Part shown: positions 8,189 to 17,793 of the stretch, in pieces
How the letters are laid out: each line of letters begins with the position of its first letter
Position numbering within the stretch: position 1 is the stretch's first letter
DNA from: Oscillospiraceae bacterium
GTDB lineage: Bacteria > Bacillota > Clostridia > Oscillospirales > Ruminococcaceae
Length of the DNA: 22,977 nucleotides
Direction: 5' to 3'
NCBI GenBank assembly: GCA_017828935.1
Contig: JAGAUG010000038.1
Coordinates: 1-22,977 of the forward strand
Made by a program: the position numbers and the translations under genes
The notes under the pieces: generated by a model
What the model saw: only the letters and a program-made list of their open reading frames with translations
Database searches by the model: none
Told to the model about the DNA's origin: nothing

Positions 8189-11077
8189 ATGATGAATATA
8201 AAAAAAATAAAAAGATATATAATTTTAATAATTATTATTTTTGTTGTTTCTTTAGGAGCCGGGTTTTTCATTTCTGTTAATCAAAATTTAGAGATTAAAG
8301 ATTTAGAAGTTGTTGTTGAGAATGCTGCAAACGGAAACTTTTATTTGATGGGAGCGGGTAGTGAAGACACAAGAGTTATGAAAGTCAACGCTTCGGGAAA
8401 AATTGTTGACAGAAATATTATGAAAGTCTCTAGTTTATTAAAAAACGATCTTGTTGAGTTTGAGGGTAGCGCGATCGAGGGAAACGAAGATTATATATAT
8501 TGTGTCAAAAGATGGATAGACGATACAACGATGCAGTTTTTCAGGCGCGATATCGTTAGGCTAGACGCTAAAGATTTATCTAGTGAACCTGTTGTTTTAT
8601 GTTCATATAAAGACGATAGTGGCTCGTTGCCAAGAGTTACAGGTCTGATTGAAAATAACGGTTTTTTATACGTTTCTTTAATTGAGCAAACAGGGGAAAA
8701 GGCTTTTGTAGATATGATAAGTTTATCTAAATCAGAAGAAGATGAAGACTATAAAGTTAAGAGAATAATTAATATAGACTCTCCCAGCAACGATAAATTT
8801 AGTAATACATTGTATAATTTGAACGGGAACCTAGTTGCTTTAACTCAAGGTGGAAGGGTTTATCTTTGTGATCAAGCTTATGATTTTAGATTAATATATC
8901 CGGAGTCGATTGAGGATAATAATAGAGCGACTTTAATTTCTGTTGGAAGACTAGATAATAATATATATATATATAATCAAGACAATCAAGATTTTAATAT
9001 TTATAATAATAATAATTTGAGCGACATAAAAAGCGAAAATCTTTTTGTTGGTCAAGAAAAATTTATAAACCAGACTTTTTTTAGTAAGAAACAAGTTCCG
9101 TTGTATTTTAATTTTGATCTAGAAAATAATACAAAGATTGTCTTAACGACAACAAAAGATAGTAAAAACGACGATTGTAAAATTATAAGACAAACTGAAG
9201 ACGGAAAGATAACAACTTACAGTAATATAAAATACAATAAAAATATATTAATATTAGAAGTTATAAACAAAGCTTTATATATTTTTAGTATCGGTATTTG
9301 TTGTTGGTTAGTCATTGTTTTTATTTTTAGTGTCATAAAAAAAGGCAGAAAAATAGTTTATAAGTTTATGTTAGTTGTTATACCGATTTTAGCGACAGCC
9401 TTTACAGTACTTTGTTATATACAAGCAAATAATAACAGACAAGTTATTTTTGATTTAAAATTAGCTGGTGCAATGACTGTTAATCACTTAGCTATGAATA
9501 ATATAGATAGTAATTTAGTAAGAGAGCTCAGAGATAACGAAAACGCTTATTGGGACGGAACATATCAAAAAGTTTATCAAGATATTCAAATGTCAGCCAA
9601 TCATTTTTCGGATATAAGTAAAGATGTTTTATCAGAGAATAAAGTCGCTGGAATAGATAAAAATTATATTTCAAATGATGTATTTTTAGTAAAAGACAAA
9701 AAAATATATACTGGTGTTTCTGATCGAACAGGTTTTATGTTACCGATGGGGACAGAGTATTTTGAAGGAACAGAAGCTTTATTTGAAACTCTAAGAAAAA
9801 CTAGCGAGCCTCAACAAGGATCAATAATTTCGAGAACCTATTCGGCGGGCGTATATATATCGCCTATTATAAATAACGGCGAAATAGTTGGTATTTTATC
9901 TACGACTTTTGATGTTTATACTATTACTAAGTTTATATCAGACAGTATAATGATTTTTATAAGAGTAGCAATACTGCTTTTGATTGCGATTTTATTGCCG
10001 ATCTTTATAATGTTTAGTATAGTTCTTAAGCCTTTAAGAGAGCTCGAAAAAGCAGTTGCTCAGTTGGCGCAGGGTAATTATTCGATTAGATTAATAGAAA
10101 CTGGAAACGACGAGTTTTCATATATTAGAAGTATTTTTAATAAAATGTGTGATCAACTAAGTGGAAGTATCTATCGAGTTAATAATATTAGTAATTCTTA
10201 TTTTAGATTTGTTCCGAGACATATGTTTGGGATCTTAGATAAAAAAGATATTTTGGATGTAAAACTCGGTGATAAAAAAAATATGCAATGTGTTTTAGTA
10301 ACACATAAATTATATAATTTCGACGAAATAGAAAAAAGTATTTCTGATAATGGTGGAGATAGCTTATCTAATATTATTAAATTCGTAGATAAATATTTTA
10401 ATATTTTACACACAAATCTAAAAAATAGAAACGGGTCGTTATTATCTAATGAGCTTAACGTAAGCAAGATAGAATCTATTTTTTTAGGAGGAGAGAGACA
10501 AGCAGTTGATTACTCAATTGATGTGATGAAAAAATTGTTTTTATCAGAGCAACTTAATAATTTAGTAAAATTAGATACGTCGATGATTATTTATAAAGCT
10601 AATATATTATACGGAATTATTGGAGAAGAAAAAAGATCGCTTCCGTTTGTTGTGTCTCTTGATAAAGAAGAGATGAACGATATTTTATTAGATTTCAGGT
10701 CATCAGGAGCGAGAGTAATCATAACAGAAGATATAAAACAAGCCCTAACAAATTGGCCAGAGCTTAGTTTGAGATATATAGGATATTCTTTAGTTAATAA
10801 TAATAAAAAAAATATTTCTATGTATGAAGTTTTAAATTGTTGCGACTTACTTGAAAGACAACAAAAAGAAAGTACGTTAGAGATCTTTAAAGAAGCGATA
10901 GACTTGTTTTATAAAAAAGAATTTTATTTAGCTAGAAATTTATTTTCAGATGTTGTAGATAAAAGTCCGTCAGATAATATAGCTAGGTGGTATTTATTTT
11001 TAAGCGATAAATATAATAATAAAAATATTAAAAATTATAGACTAGAACTTTACGGAGATAAAGATTTTAATAATTAA
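8189..11077 (+). CDS. Four-pass membrane sensor with HAMP and degenerate cyclase-homology domain
   Basis: 962 residues. TM1 at about 8-28, then an outside domain to about 350 with repeated beta-hairpin blades (propeller-like), TM2 at about 361-382, a short basic loop KKGRK inside, TM3 at about 393-412, a Cache-like sensor domain to about 585 ending in GEIVGILSTTFDV, and TM4 at about 587-612. HAMP follows at about 605-665. YFRFVPRHMF and DVKLGDKK then introduce a class III adenylate/guanylate cyclase-type domain (about 699-870): RVIITEDIKQAL and LRYIGYS...MYEVL match its C-terminal half. The aspartates that bind metal are gone: where active enzymes have FSDIRxFT this has VTHKLYNF, and the second metal site is also not seen. 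A TPR-like helical pair (about 890-950) closes the protein. Likely a catalytically dead signal receiver. Two ATGs, 8189 and 8192, follow AGAGAGGG. Confidence 0.85.
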   Translation: MMNIKKIKRYIILIIIIFVVSLGAGFFISVNQNLEIKDLEVVVENAANGNFYLMGAGSEDTRVMKVNASGKIVDRNIMKVSSLLKNDLVEFEGSAIEGNEDYIYCVKRWIDDTTMQFFRRDIVRLDAKDLSSEPVVLCSYKDDSGSLPRVTGLIENNGFLYVSLIEQTGEKAFVDMISLSKSEEDEDYKVKRIINIDSPSNDKFSNTLYNLNGNLVALTQGGRVYLCDQAYDFRLIYPESIEDNNRATLISVGRLDNNIYIYNQDNQDFNIYNNNNLSDIKSENLFVGQEKFINQTFFSKKQVPLYFNFDLENNTKIVLTTTKDSKNDDCKIIRQTEDGKITTYSNIKYNKNILILEVINKALYIFSIGICCWLVIVFIFSVIKKGRKIVYKFMLVVIPILATAFTVLCYIQANNNRQVIFDLKLAGAMTVNHLAMNNIDSNLVRELRDNENAYWDGTYQKVYQDIQMSANHFSDISKDVLSENKVAGIDKNYISNDVFLVKDKKIYTGVSDRTGFMLPMGTEYFEGTEALFETLRKTSEPQQGSIISRTYSAGVYISPIINNGEIVGILSTTFDVYTITKFISDSIMIFIRVAILLLIAILLPIFIMFSIVLKPLRELEKAVAQLAQGNYSIRLIETGNDEFSYIRSIFNKMCDQLSGSIYRVNNISNSYFRFVPRHMFGILDKKDILDVKLGDKKNMQCVLVTHKLYNFDEIEKSISDNGGDSLSNIIKFVDKYFNILHTNLKNRNGSLLSNELNVSKIESIFLGGERQAVDYSIDVMKKLFLSEQLNNLVKLDTSMIIYKANILYGIIGEEKRSLPFVVSLDKEEMNDILLDFRSSGARVIITEDIKQALTNWPELSLRYIGYSLVNNNKKNISMYEVLNCCDLLERQQKESTLEIFKEAIDLFYKKEFYLARNLFSDVVDKSPSDNIARWYLFLSDKYNNKNIKNYRLELYGDKDFNN

Positions 11078-11133
11078 TAAATAGTATAGAAATATTATTT
11101 ATTAATTAGCTGGGGGAGGTGTGTTTAGTTTCT

Positions 11134-12306
11134 ATGTCACTAGAGCAAATATTTTCACAAATTGGTGGGATGTTTTCGTCGGTAGCAGATTCGATAGAAA
11201 AAATTTTTGAGCCACCAACCAGTTTAGACGATTATTATACTATTGGTAAGACGATGATATCAAAAAAGATAGTTCATTTTGTTTTTATTGTTTTATCTAT
11301 TTTAGCAGCTTTATATTTAATTTTTACCGTCCCAGAAAAAATCTCGCAATATTATAGCAACAAAGAAGATAATAAAATTTATACAAAGTATTATAATAGC
11401 CGTTCTTTGAAAAACTATAGCGGAGTGGCTGCAGTTCTTTCAAAAAAAAGTGAAGCTAGATATGTTGGAGATGTTTTTGAAGGTGTAGCTCAGGGTAAGG
11501 GAGTTTTGTATGACAAAAAATCTAGGATTTTGTATGATGGAGATTTTGTAAATAACGAATATACAGGTGAAGGGATTTTATATTATAAAGACGGACATCC
11601 TAAGTATATTGGAAACTTCCAAAGCAATAAATTTAGTGGAGTTGGGAAATTATATTATGATAACCACAAGCTTTGTTACGACGGGAACTTTATAGAAGGC
11701 CTAAAAAACGGAGAAGGGGTACTTTGTAACAAACACGGTTTAGAAATTTTTAAAGGGCTTTTTAGCGACGACAGGCCGTCTATTGAAAAATACTTGAGTA
11801 CACAGTCAGTATTTCTAAAAGATAATTTTTTAGAGACAGGTTTAATATATAGTTGTAATAATACAACTTGTATTATTTATGAGAATTTGGGTGTGATGAT
11901 TGTTTTAAATAATCAAGATGGTCTACTTAACGACGGAAGTGTTGTTGAAAAAATCTATATTCTAAATAATAAATATTTTTTGAACGAACCTAAAATAAAA
12001 AGAGATGAATTAGATAAAAAAATAGATAAAATAGACGGTGTAAAAAATTGTACAGGATATACACAGGTTTTGTTTTATGAAATGAGCGCTATTGATTATT
12101 TAAGAAGTCTTGATGATAGTTTATATCAAAATTTTTCTGATTACGGATTTAGTCGAAAATATTCTGATGTTTTAGAGTCTGATAATAATAAATCTAGTGA
12201 CAAAATATATATTCAAGCTTATAACATCAATGATTTAGAATACACATTTTATTTTGTAGCTCCAGATCAAGAATATGTTTTTTATTCTATCGAAAGGTCG
12301 AGTTAG
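11134..12306 (+). CDS. Membrane-anchored MORN-repeat protein
   Basis: About 390 residues. The first 45 are cytoplasmic, one transmembrane helix follows (about 47-66, VHFVFIVLSILAALYLIF), and the rest lies outside. From about residue 113 to 205 there are four to five MORN repeats, each with an aromatic-x-G-x-F opening and a G-x-G turn: YVGDVFEGVAQGKGVLY, YDGDFVNNEYTGEGILYY, YIGNFQSNKFSGVGKLYY, YDGNFIEGLKNGEGVL, then a partial FKGLF. The last 180 residues are an unassigned alpha/beta domain. MORN repeats form elongated beta-hairpin arrays that usually bind partners or membranes. The start is ATG 11134; a GTG at 11119 is in frame but lies inside the GGGGGAGGTG ribosome binding site itself, so it is unlikely. 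The gene ends 3 bp before the next. Confidence 0.85.
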   Translation: MSLEQIFSQIGGMFSSVADSIEKIFEPPTSLDDYYTIGKTMISKKIVHFVFIVLSILAALYLIFTVPEKISQYYSNKEDNKIYTKYYNSRSLKNYSGVAAVLSKKSEARYVGDVFEGVAQGKGVLYDKKSRILYDGDFVNNEYTGEGILYYKDGHPKYIGNFQSNKFSGVGKLYYDNHKLCYDGNFIEGLKNGEGVLCNKHGLEIFKGLFSDDRPSIEKYLSTQSVFLKDNFLETGLIYSCNNTTCIIYENLGVMIVLNNQDGLLNDGSVVEKIYILNNKYFLNEPKIKRDELDKKIDKIDGVKNCTGYTQVLFYEMSAIDYLRSLDDSLYQNFSDYGFSRKYSDVLESDNNKSSDKIYIQAYNINDLEYTFYFVAPDQEYVFYSIERSS

Positions 12307-12309
12307 ATT

Positions 12310-14397
12310 ATGAAGTTATTTAACAATACAAAACAAAAAATAGTTTTAATAATATTATTATTTGTTTTTTTAGTTAGTAATTTAAATATTAACTCTGTTT
12401 GTAAGCAACATAAGCTTACGATGGTTGAAGCGGTCGAATTTGCGAAGCAAACAAGTCAAAAATATAAAAACAAAAAAGCTTCGAGAGCCAATAAAAAAAT
12501 GCAACTTACACAGGCTTACGACGCTATAAAAGAAACTCGAAAAAAAGAATCTACGATTAGATTTAGCTTACTTTTTAATATTCAGTGGCCAGAAAAACAT
12601 GCGATGCCGAAAGAAATAGAGTTGATGACAAAAGTTCCTGAGATAGAAACGGACATAAAAAATATAACAAAAGAATTAGAAGATATTTGGTTGTCAGATC
12701 AAGAAAAAGCTGAGAATTATTATATTAATATTTATGGTTATGATCAAAAATCTAAGTTAGGTCAGATGATTTTAGACGAAATGAATTGGTCTTTAGCTAA
12801 GATGCGAAGGCAACTTAGAATTGGTCAAGCTAACGCGAACGATATAACTTCACTCGAAAATAAAATAAAAGCTCAAGAAAAAGAAATCGCTAGTAATTTA
12901 AAAAATTTAGAGCGATATAAAAATAAGTTATCTGAATTAATTGGGTTTGATTTAACTGGGTACGCTTTTCAAAATCCGCTAAAAAAAACAAACATAGACA
13001 GAAGTAGATTAGATAGCTTAGTGACATATTCTCTAAATAACGATTTTAATATGTTTAAAACAAGAAATACAGAAAATATCGCTAGGCGAAAAGTTAACGA
13101 AATATATAACATATATGGTAAAAAATGGGGAAACGAAATAAAAACTATCGAATCAGAAGTAGTAAAAAATTCAGAAGTTGATTTAGAGATTTTACTTGAT
13201 AAATATAATAATTTATTAACAAAGATTGATCAGCCTTGGGTTGGTAGCTATGATATTAATTTATTGTTTTTTAAAATAAGAATTCCTAAAGAATGGTTTA
13301 AAAAAGAGTTTGATGGCCAAAGATATTTCGACGGAGAAAAATATTCGATCGTAGTTGCGATAAAAGACAGAGAGGAAGCTATAAATCAAACTAAGCTAGC
13401 CGAAAAAGAATTAACTAATAGTATTAAAGACGGCTTTGAGTCGCTCAAAGATATGTGGAGTGCTTATGAAACTAGCGTTGAGTTAGAAAAACGAGCCCAA
13501 AAAGAATATGACAGTGTTTATTTTAAAAATAAATTAGGTGTAGCATCTTACGACGAAGTTGATATTACAAAATCAAATTTAGAATCAGCTAAAATGACGA
13601 CGTTAGATAATTTGTTGAATTATAACCAGCAACTGGTTGCTTTTAATAAAATTACTTGTGGAGCAATAGACGCCTTGAGTAAAAACGAAGCCTTATTTCT
13701 AAGCGCTGTCAAGACAGGAGACTCTGTTTTAGAACTAGAAGAAATATTAGAAAATCAAGAAAACGGGATATTATATTATATTAATAAAGAAATAGATCAA
13801 AAAAAGACAAATTTTGGTTTACAGGTTTTAGGCGGGTTTCCACAAGAAGTTACACACTATGAGTTGCTTACTCCGGAAAAGATTTTAGTAGCTAGAAGAA
13901 CAACGATCGATAAAACAATTTCTATTTTCCCGTTGGAATATGAAGGTTCAACAGAGATGGTTGTTAGATTATATAACAACGGAGAATTTGTAAACGAAGC
14001 TTTATTTGATACTCTTGTTCCAAGAGGAAAATTAAATTTAATAAATTTAGATCAAGATCCAAATCAAGATTTAGAAGAAGTCTTTAGTGAAGAAACAAAC
14101 CAAAGACAAGTAATAGGTTCTTATATAGTGGGTAGCGCTGTTGGAAGGACTGTAAAAAAAATACAGTTTAAGATTCCAGATACAGTTGGAGTTTCGTTTT
14201 ATAAAATAATAGACGAATCTGGTAACGAAATTGGAAAAAATAAAAAGTTTTATTCTATAACGAAGAGTTTTCAATATTTAGGCTATGCGCTAGGAGACTT
14301 GTCTAAATTAAAAATTAGATTATTCGATGCAGGTTATAATTTAAAATATGAATGTAGTTTTGATATATTAACTAATCAAATAATAATAAATAATTAA
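12310..14397 (+). CDS. Exported TolC-like helical protein with C-terminal beta domain
   Basis: 695 residues. An N-terminal hydrophobic signal or anchor (about 10-28) precedes LTMVEAVEFAKQTSQKYK, which has the look of the 'L-x-x-A-hydrophobic-x-x-A' start of TolC-family proteins. Two long helical halves follow: about 36-215, ending with QANANDITSLENKIKAQEKE, and about 345-460, where LGVASYDEVDITKSNLESA matches the family's 'GxxS-x-x-x-V-x-x-A/S' helix. After about residue 490 comes a beta-rich region of roughly 200 residues with no known match. TolC proteins form trans-periplasmic channels in Gram-negatives, but TolC-like proteins also occur in Clostridia, where their role is unclear. The cysteine after the hydrophobic stretch does not make a lipobox. 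The ribosome binding site GAAAGG lies inside the end of the previous gene. Probably surface-exposed and partnered with the neighbouring envelope proteins. Confidence 0.7.
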   Translation: MKLFNNTKQKIVLIILLFVFLVSNLNINSVCKQHKLTMVEAVEFAKQTSQKYKNKKASRANKKMQLTQAYDAIKETRKKESTIRFSLLFNIQWPEKHAMPKEIELMTKVPEIETDIKNITKELEDIWLSDQEKAENYYINIYGYDQKSKLGQMILDEMNWSLAKMRRQLRIGQANANDITSLENKIKAQEKEIASNLKNLERYKNKLSELIGFDLTGYAFQNPLKKTNIDRSRLDSLVTYSLNNDFNMFKTRNTENIARRKVNEIYNIYGKKWGNEIKTIESEVVKNSEVDLEILLDKYNNLLTKIDQPWVGSYDINLLFFKIRIPKEWFKKEFDGQRYFDGEKYSIVVAIKDREEAINQTKLAEKELTNSIKDGFESLKDMWSAYETSVELEKRAQKEYDSVYFKNKLGVASYDEVDITKSNLESAKMTTLDNLLNYNQQLVAFNKITCGAIDALSKNEALFLSAVKTGDSVLELEEILENQENGILYYINKEIDQKKTNFGLQVLGGFPQEVTHYELLTPEKILVARRTTIDKTISIFPLEYEGSTEMVVRLYNNGEFVNEALFDTLVPRGKLNLINLDQDPNQDLEEVFSEETNQRQVIGSYIVGSAVGRTVKKIQFKIPDTVGVSFYKIIDESGNEIGKNKKFYSITKSFQYLGYALGDLSKLKIRLFDAGYNLKYECSFDILTNQIIINN

Positions 14398-14419
14398 AAT
14401 TATATCAGGAGGGATTGTT

Positions 14420-17158
14420 ATGTATAATATCTTAAATAAAATCAAGAAAAAAATAAGCTTGTTAATTATAGCTGTAATATTAATAATTTCTTCTGTTATT
14501 TTAGCAGCGGATGGGGATAAATTAAGTAATAATAAAATGACTAGACCTAAAGCTGCTGACGTTGAGAATATGACTTTAATTTACGGAACCCATATGGTTT
14601 ATTTAGCTTCTTTAACGTCGGAGCTAGACGCTATTATCGAAAAAACAGTTGAAGAAACAAATCAAAATAAAATATATTATAAATCTGAACTTGTAGACGA
14701 TAATAGAGAGAAAAGCGATAAAAATGGTGTTTGGTATGAAGTTCAAAACGCAGAAAGTGTCGATGATATTTCGCAACCAAATACAAAAATAGTCAGCGAT
14801 GACTTTATAGATAAATTACAAATAGATTACTATACTCCGTCGGATGGTAAGACGTATGATCTGACAACGGGCTATGAAATTGATATTTTTAATATAGAAA
14901 ATATTTATGATATTTCTTCGATGGAAGAGTTAAAATCTCTTAAATTAAGATATGACGCGATTAAAGATAGCGACACAGACGACGAGACAACAGAAAAACA
15001 AATAAAATCTTTAGAGTCTATTTTAAAATTAGACGTTAAGAGCGAAGAGACAAGTAAAATAGATTCGGAGTTAGATTATTTAAAAAAATATAGCGATTAT
15101 CTTAATCAAAAAGCTGACGGGGAAGTCAGCGACGAGGAAAAATCTAAGTTGTCTGAAATTAGAGGAGCTAAAGACGCTCAAAGAAAAGCTTTAGTAATCG
15201 ACAAAATTATTTCTAAATTAGAAGAAGAGACAAAAAAAGTTAGTTCTTTAGCCGACACTTTTGGCGAAGCCGAAACTAAGTTGATGGACTCCAAGACAAG
15301 TCTAGAGTCTAAAAAATCGATTTTAGAAGCCGACGAAAATACAACGGCTTTAAAAACAAAGCAAGCCGAACTTATTAAGTCTTTGATTAACAATGCTAAG
15401 AATAATAATTATAAAGCTGCTGACGAAAATTTAAAAGATTTAGTAGCTTTAGATAATATGTCTTCGAATCTTGTTGTTGATAAAGATCGGGAAAAAGCTT
15501 TGGTTGATGAACTTGAAAAAAAAGCTAGTGAAGAGTATTTTGATTTAGTGAATAGTGGCGAAAGCGAAGAATATAAAAAAGCAAAGGCATTAAATAAACC
15601 ACAAGTTTTATTAGATAGTTTTAAAGAACAGCACAAAAATAAATTAAAATCCAAATCCGCAGATCTTATGACGATGAACGAGAGAAAACTAAAATTATTA
15701 GATACGATTGAAGAGAAATCTCAAAAGATAGCAGAAGATATAAACAAAATAAACGATTATATTGCTCATGTAAGAGCAGAGCTTAGCGAACAAAAATCAG
15801 ATGATTTGTTAGTTCCCAAAAAAGACGAATTTAAAAAAATGAGTCTTGATAGCTTGAATTTGAGATTATCAGGCTTAGAAGAAAAAGCGAAGTTAATAAC
15901 AGAATTTGAAAATAAAAATAATAAAGAATTTAGTTTATCAGAAGAGTTAGAAAGCTTAAAAGAAGAAAAGTTAAAAGCTTTAGATAAAGACGATTTAGTT
16001 AAAGCTAAGGAAATTGATTCAAAAATAAATAGAGTCCAAAAAACAATCGATAAAAAACAAAAAGAAACAGAAAAAAGTGTTGAAGATTTAAACGGTCAGA
16101 TAAAAACAATAGATAAACAACTAGGTGCGAGCGGGTTGAGTAAGTCTGATAAAGTTGCTTTAGAAAAGCAAAAGGCTACAGTAAAGTCTTCGATTTCTAA
16201 AAAATTAAATTCGTCTTCGACAGGGAAGTCAAAAGTAGCGAGAGATATAACTAAAACAGCGACAAAAGACGCGAAAGAGTCTTTATCTAAAACACGGATG
16301 AAAAAAGAAGATGTAGCGAGTTTATCAGATAGTGTTTCAAAAGTAAAGAACATTATGTCTTCGGAACCGGGAATAGCTTATGAAGCGATGAAAGAAATTG
16401 ATGATGCTATTAAAGAAAAAGAAAGCAGTGGAGACGAATTGCCGGATTCTTTTTCTGATGTTGCGGAAGAAGTTTCTCAAGAGATCAAAGAATATCAAGA
16501 TAATCATAAAGATTTAGAACAAGAGTTTGATAATAGTGAGCTAACAGAAGAAGGTTTAGATAACGATATAAATATTTTCGCGACAGATAAAGAGCTTGAC
16601 GAGCTTTCAAAGAGTTTACTAGCTTTAGGTTCGATGAGTAATTTATTAGAAGAGTTTGGACCAGTTGAAGACAGTATGTCTGATAACGACTTGAGTGAAG
16701 ATCAAAAAATTATAAAACAAAAAATGCAAAAATTGTTATCTTCGATAATGTCGCTTGAAAATAATTTTAAAAATTTTAATATAGAACTGATAGACAAAAA
16801 AATAAAAAACTTAGAAAATTATGCTCCGGCTAGTGTAGTAGCTGATTTCAAAGATATGAGATATATTTGGAATCAAAACTTAGTAAAGGCTTGGTTGACT
16901 AAAAAAAATATAAGATATGGTTTTATCCAGGGTAAAGAAAGTGTTATATTATCAGAAAGAAATAAGACGATGGAGAACCCAGCAATATTTGAGCCCGATA
17001 AAGATAATATGACGACTAAATTGTGGCTACCGGCGAGTTTTTTGTTAAATGAATTTGGAGTTACAGTTCAAAGTTTAAACGCTATTGACAAAGCGATTGT
17101 CTACGATCAAAAATCATATAAAATTATGCAAGAAATGTTAGAATCTATAGATAGATAA
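14420..17158 (+). CDS. Large exported coiled-coil protein with C-terminal amine-oxidase-N-like domain
   Basis: 912 residues. Signal peptide about 1-30 (three lysines, then LLIIAVILIISSVILAADG, likely cut after Ala). Residues 30-190 form an acidic, mixed region; about 190-800 is nearly continuous Lys/Glu/Ser-rich helix, with many heptads such as LESLKEEKLKALDKDDLVKA, so a very long coiled coil of several tens of nanometres is expected. Near the C-terminus, TTKLWLPASFLLNEFGVTV followed by AIVYD resembles the copper amine oxidase N-terminal-like surface domain frequent in Clostridia, though metal ligands are not evident. AGGAGGG precedes ATG 14420 at good spacing. Last of the five envelope genes. 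A reach-through scaffold or spacer in the cell wall is one plausible role; no enzymatic motif is seen. Confidence 0.75.
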   Translation: MYNILNKIKKKISLLIIAVILIISSVILAADGDKLSNNKMTRPKAADVENMTLIYGTHMVYLASLTSELDAIIEKTVEETNQNKIYYKSELVDDNREKSDKNGVWYEVQNAESVDDISQPNTKIVSDDFIDKLQIDYYTPSDGKTYDLTTGYEIDIFNIENIYDISSMEELKSLKLRYDAIKDSDTDDETTEKQIKSLESILKLDVKSEETSKIDSELDYLKKYSDYLNQKADGEVSDEEKSKLSEIRGAKDAQRKALVIDKIISKLEEETKKVSSLADTFGEAETKLMDSKTSLESKKSILEADENTTALKTKQAELIKSLINNAKNNNYKAADENLKDLVALDNMSSNLVVDKDREKALVDELEKKASEEYFDLVNSGESEEYKKAKALNKPQVLLDSFKEQHKNKLKSKSADLMTMNERKLKLLDTIEEKSQKIAEDINKINDYIAHVRAELSEQKSDDLLVPKKDEFKKMSLDSLNLRLSGLEEKAKLITEFENKNNKEFSLSEELESLKEEKLKALDKDDLVKAKEIDSKINRVQKTIDKKQKETEKSVEDLNGQIKTIDKQLGASGLSKSDKVALEKQKATVKSSISKKLNSSSTGKSKVARDITKTATKDAKESLSKTRMKKEDVASLSDSVSKVKNIMSSEPGIAYEAMKEIDDAIKEKESSGDELPDSFSDVAEEVSQEIKEYQDNHKDLEQEFDNSELTEEGLDNDINIFATDKELDELSKSLLALGSMSNLLEEFGPVEDSMSDNDLSEDQKIIKQKMQKLLSSIMSLENNFKNFNIELIDKKIKNLENYAPASVVADFKDMRYIWNQNLVKAWLTKKNIRYGFIQGKESVILSERNKTMENPAIFEPDKDNMTTKLWLPASFLLNEFGVTVQSLNAIDKAIVYDQKSYKIMQEMLESIDR

Positions 17159-17188
17159 AATAATATTAGAGTTTAGAGGTGATTTGTC

Positions 17189-17770
17189 TTGGCTAGATAT
17201 TCGATTATTTCGGACGTTAGCAACTATATTGTTAAGTTGCTTAAAGATAATTTGTCTCCGGAGCCGATGCTTAGTTCTCAAACAATCGAGCTTGTGTCGC
17301 CAGCTGATAATAATGCTGATTATACATTAGGGGTCTTTATGTACGATATTAGAGACAACCCTGACTTCCCTCAGGTTAATATGATATCGATAGATAACAA
17401 TAGGAGAAGAAGACCAGCTCAAAGTTTGATGTTATATTATATGATTTTTGTTAATGCTTCGGCTCAAGTTTCGATTAAATCAGTTGATATACAAAAAATA
17501 TTAGCTAAAGTCCAACAGGTCTTATATGATAATAGCGAAATAGAAATAACTAAATTACAAACTGGGTTAGAGACAAGAGAGCCAAATATAAAAATAGTTT
17601 CGTCTAAGTTGCTTTACGACGAAAAAACAAAGATTTGGACTGCTCTTAATAAGCCTTGTCAACTTGCTTTATATTATACAGTTTCGCCAGTGATGCTTTC
17701 TTCAGATGTCGTTGTTGAAGATAAAAGAGTCAAAACTATTTATTATAATTATCTTGATAAATCTAATTAA
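17189..17770 (+). CDS. DUF4255 tail-terminator protein (Pvc16/Afp16-like)
   Basis: 193 residues. The N-terminus (ISDVSNYIVKLLKDNLSPEP), a central TLGVFMYDIRDNPDF, the RRRRPAQSLMLYYMIFVNA block and the TALNKPCQLALYYTVSPVML end match the DUF4255 family. In eCIS this protein caps the tube and sheath at the end opposite the baseplate and fixes particle length. The start is TTG 17189 followed by GCTAGATAT, with GAGGTG nine bases upstream; no ATG is available nearby. It is the first tail-structural gene after the envelope block, with a 30-bp gap. Confidence 0.92.
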   Translation: MARYSIISDVSNYIVKLLKDNLSPEPMLSSQTIELVSPADNNADYTLGVFMYDIRDNPDFPQVNMISIDNNRRRRPAQSLMLYYMIFVNASAQVSIKSVDIQKILAKVQQVLYDNSEIEITKLQTGLETREPNIKIVSSKLLYDEKTKIWTALNKPCQLALYYTVSPVMLSSDVVVEDKRVKTIYYNYLDKSN

Positions 17771-17793
17771 ATAATTAAAATAAAAAAACGGGG

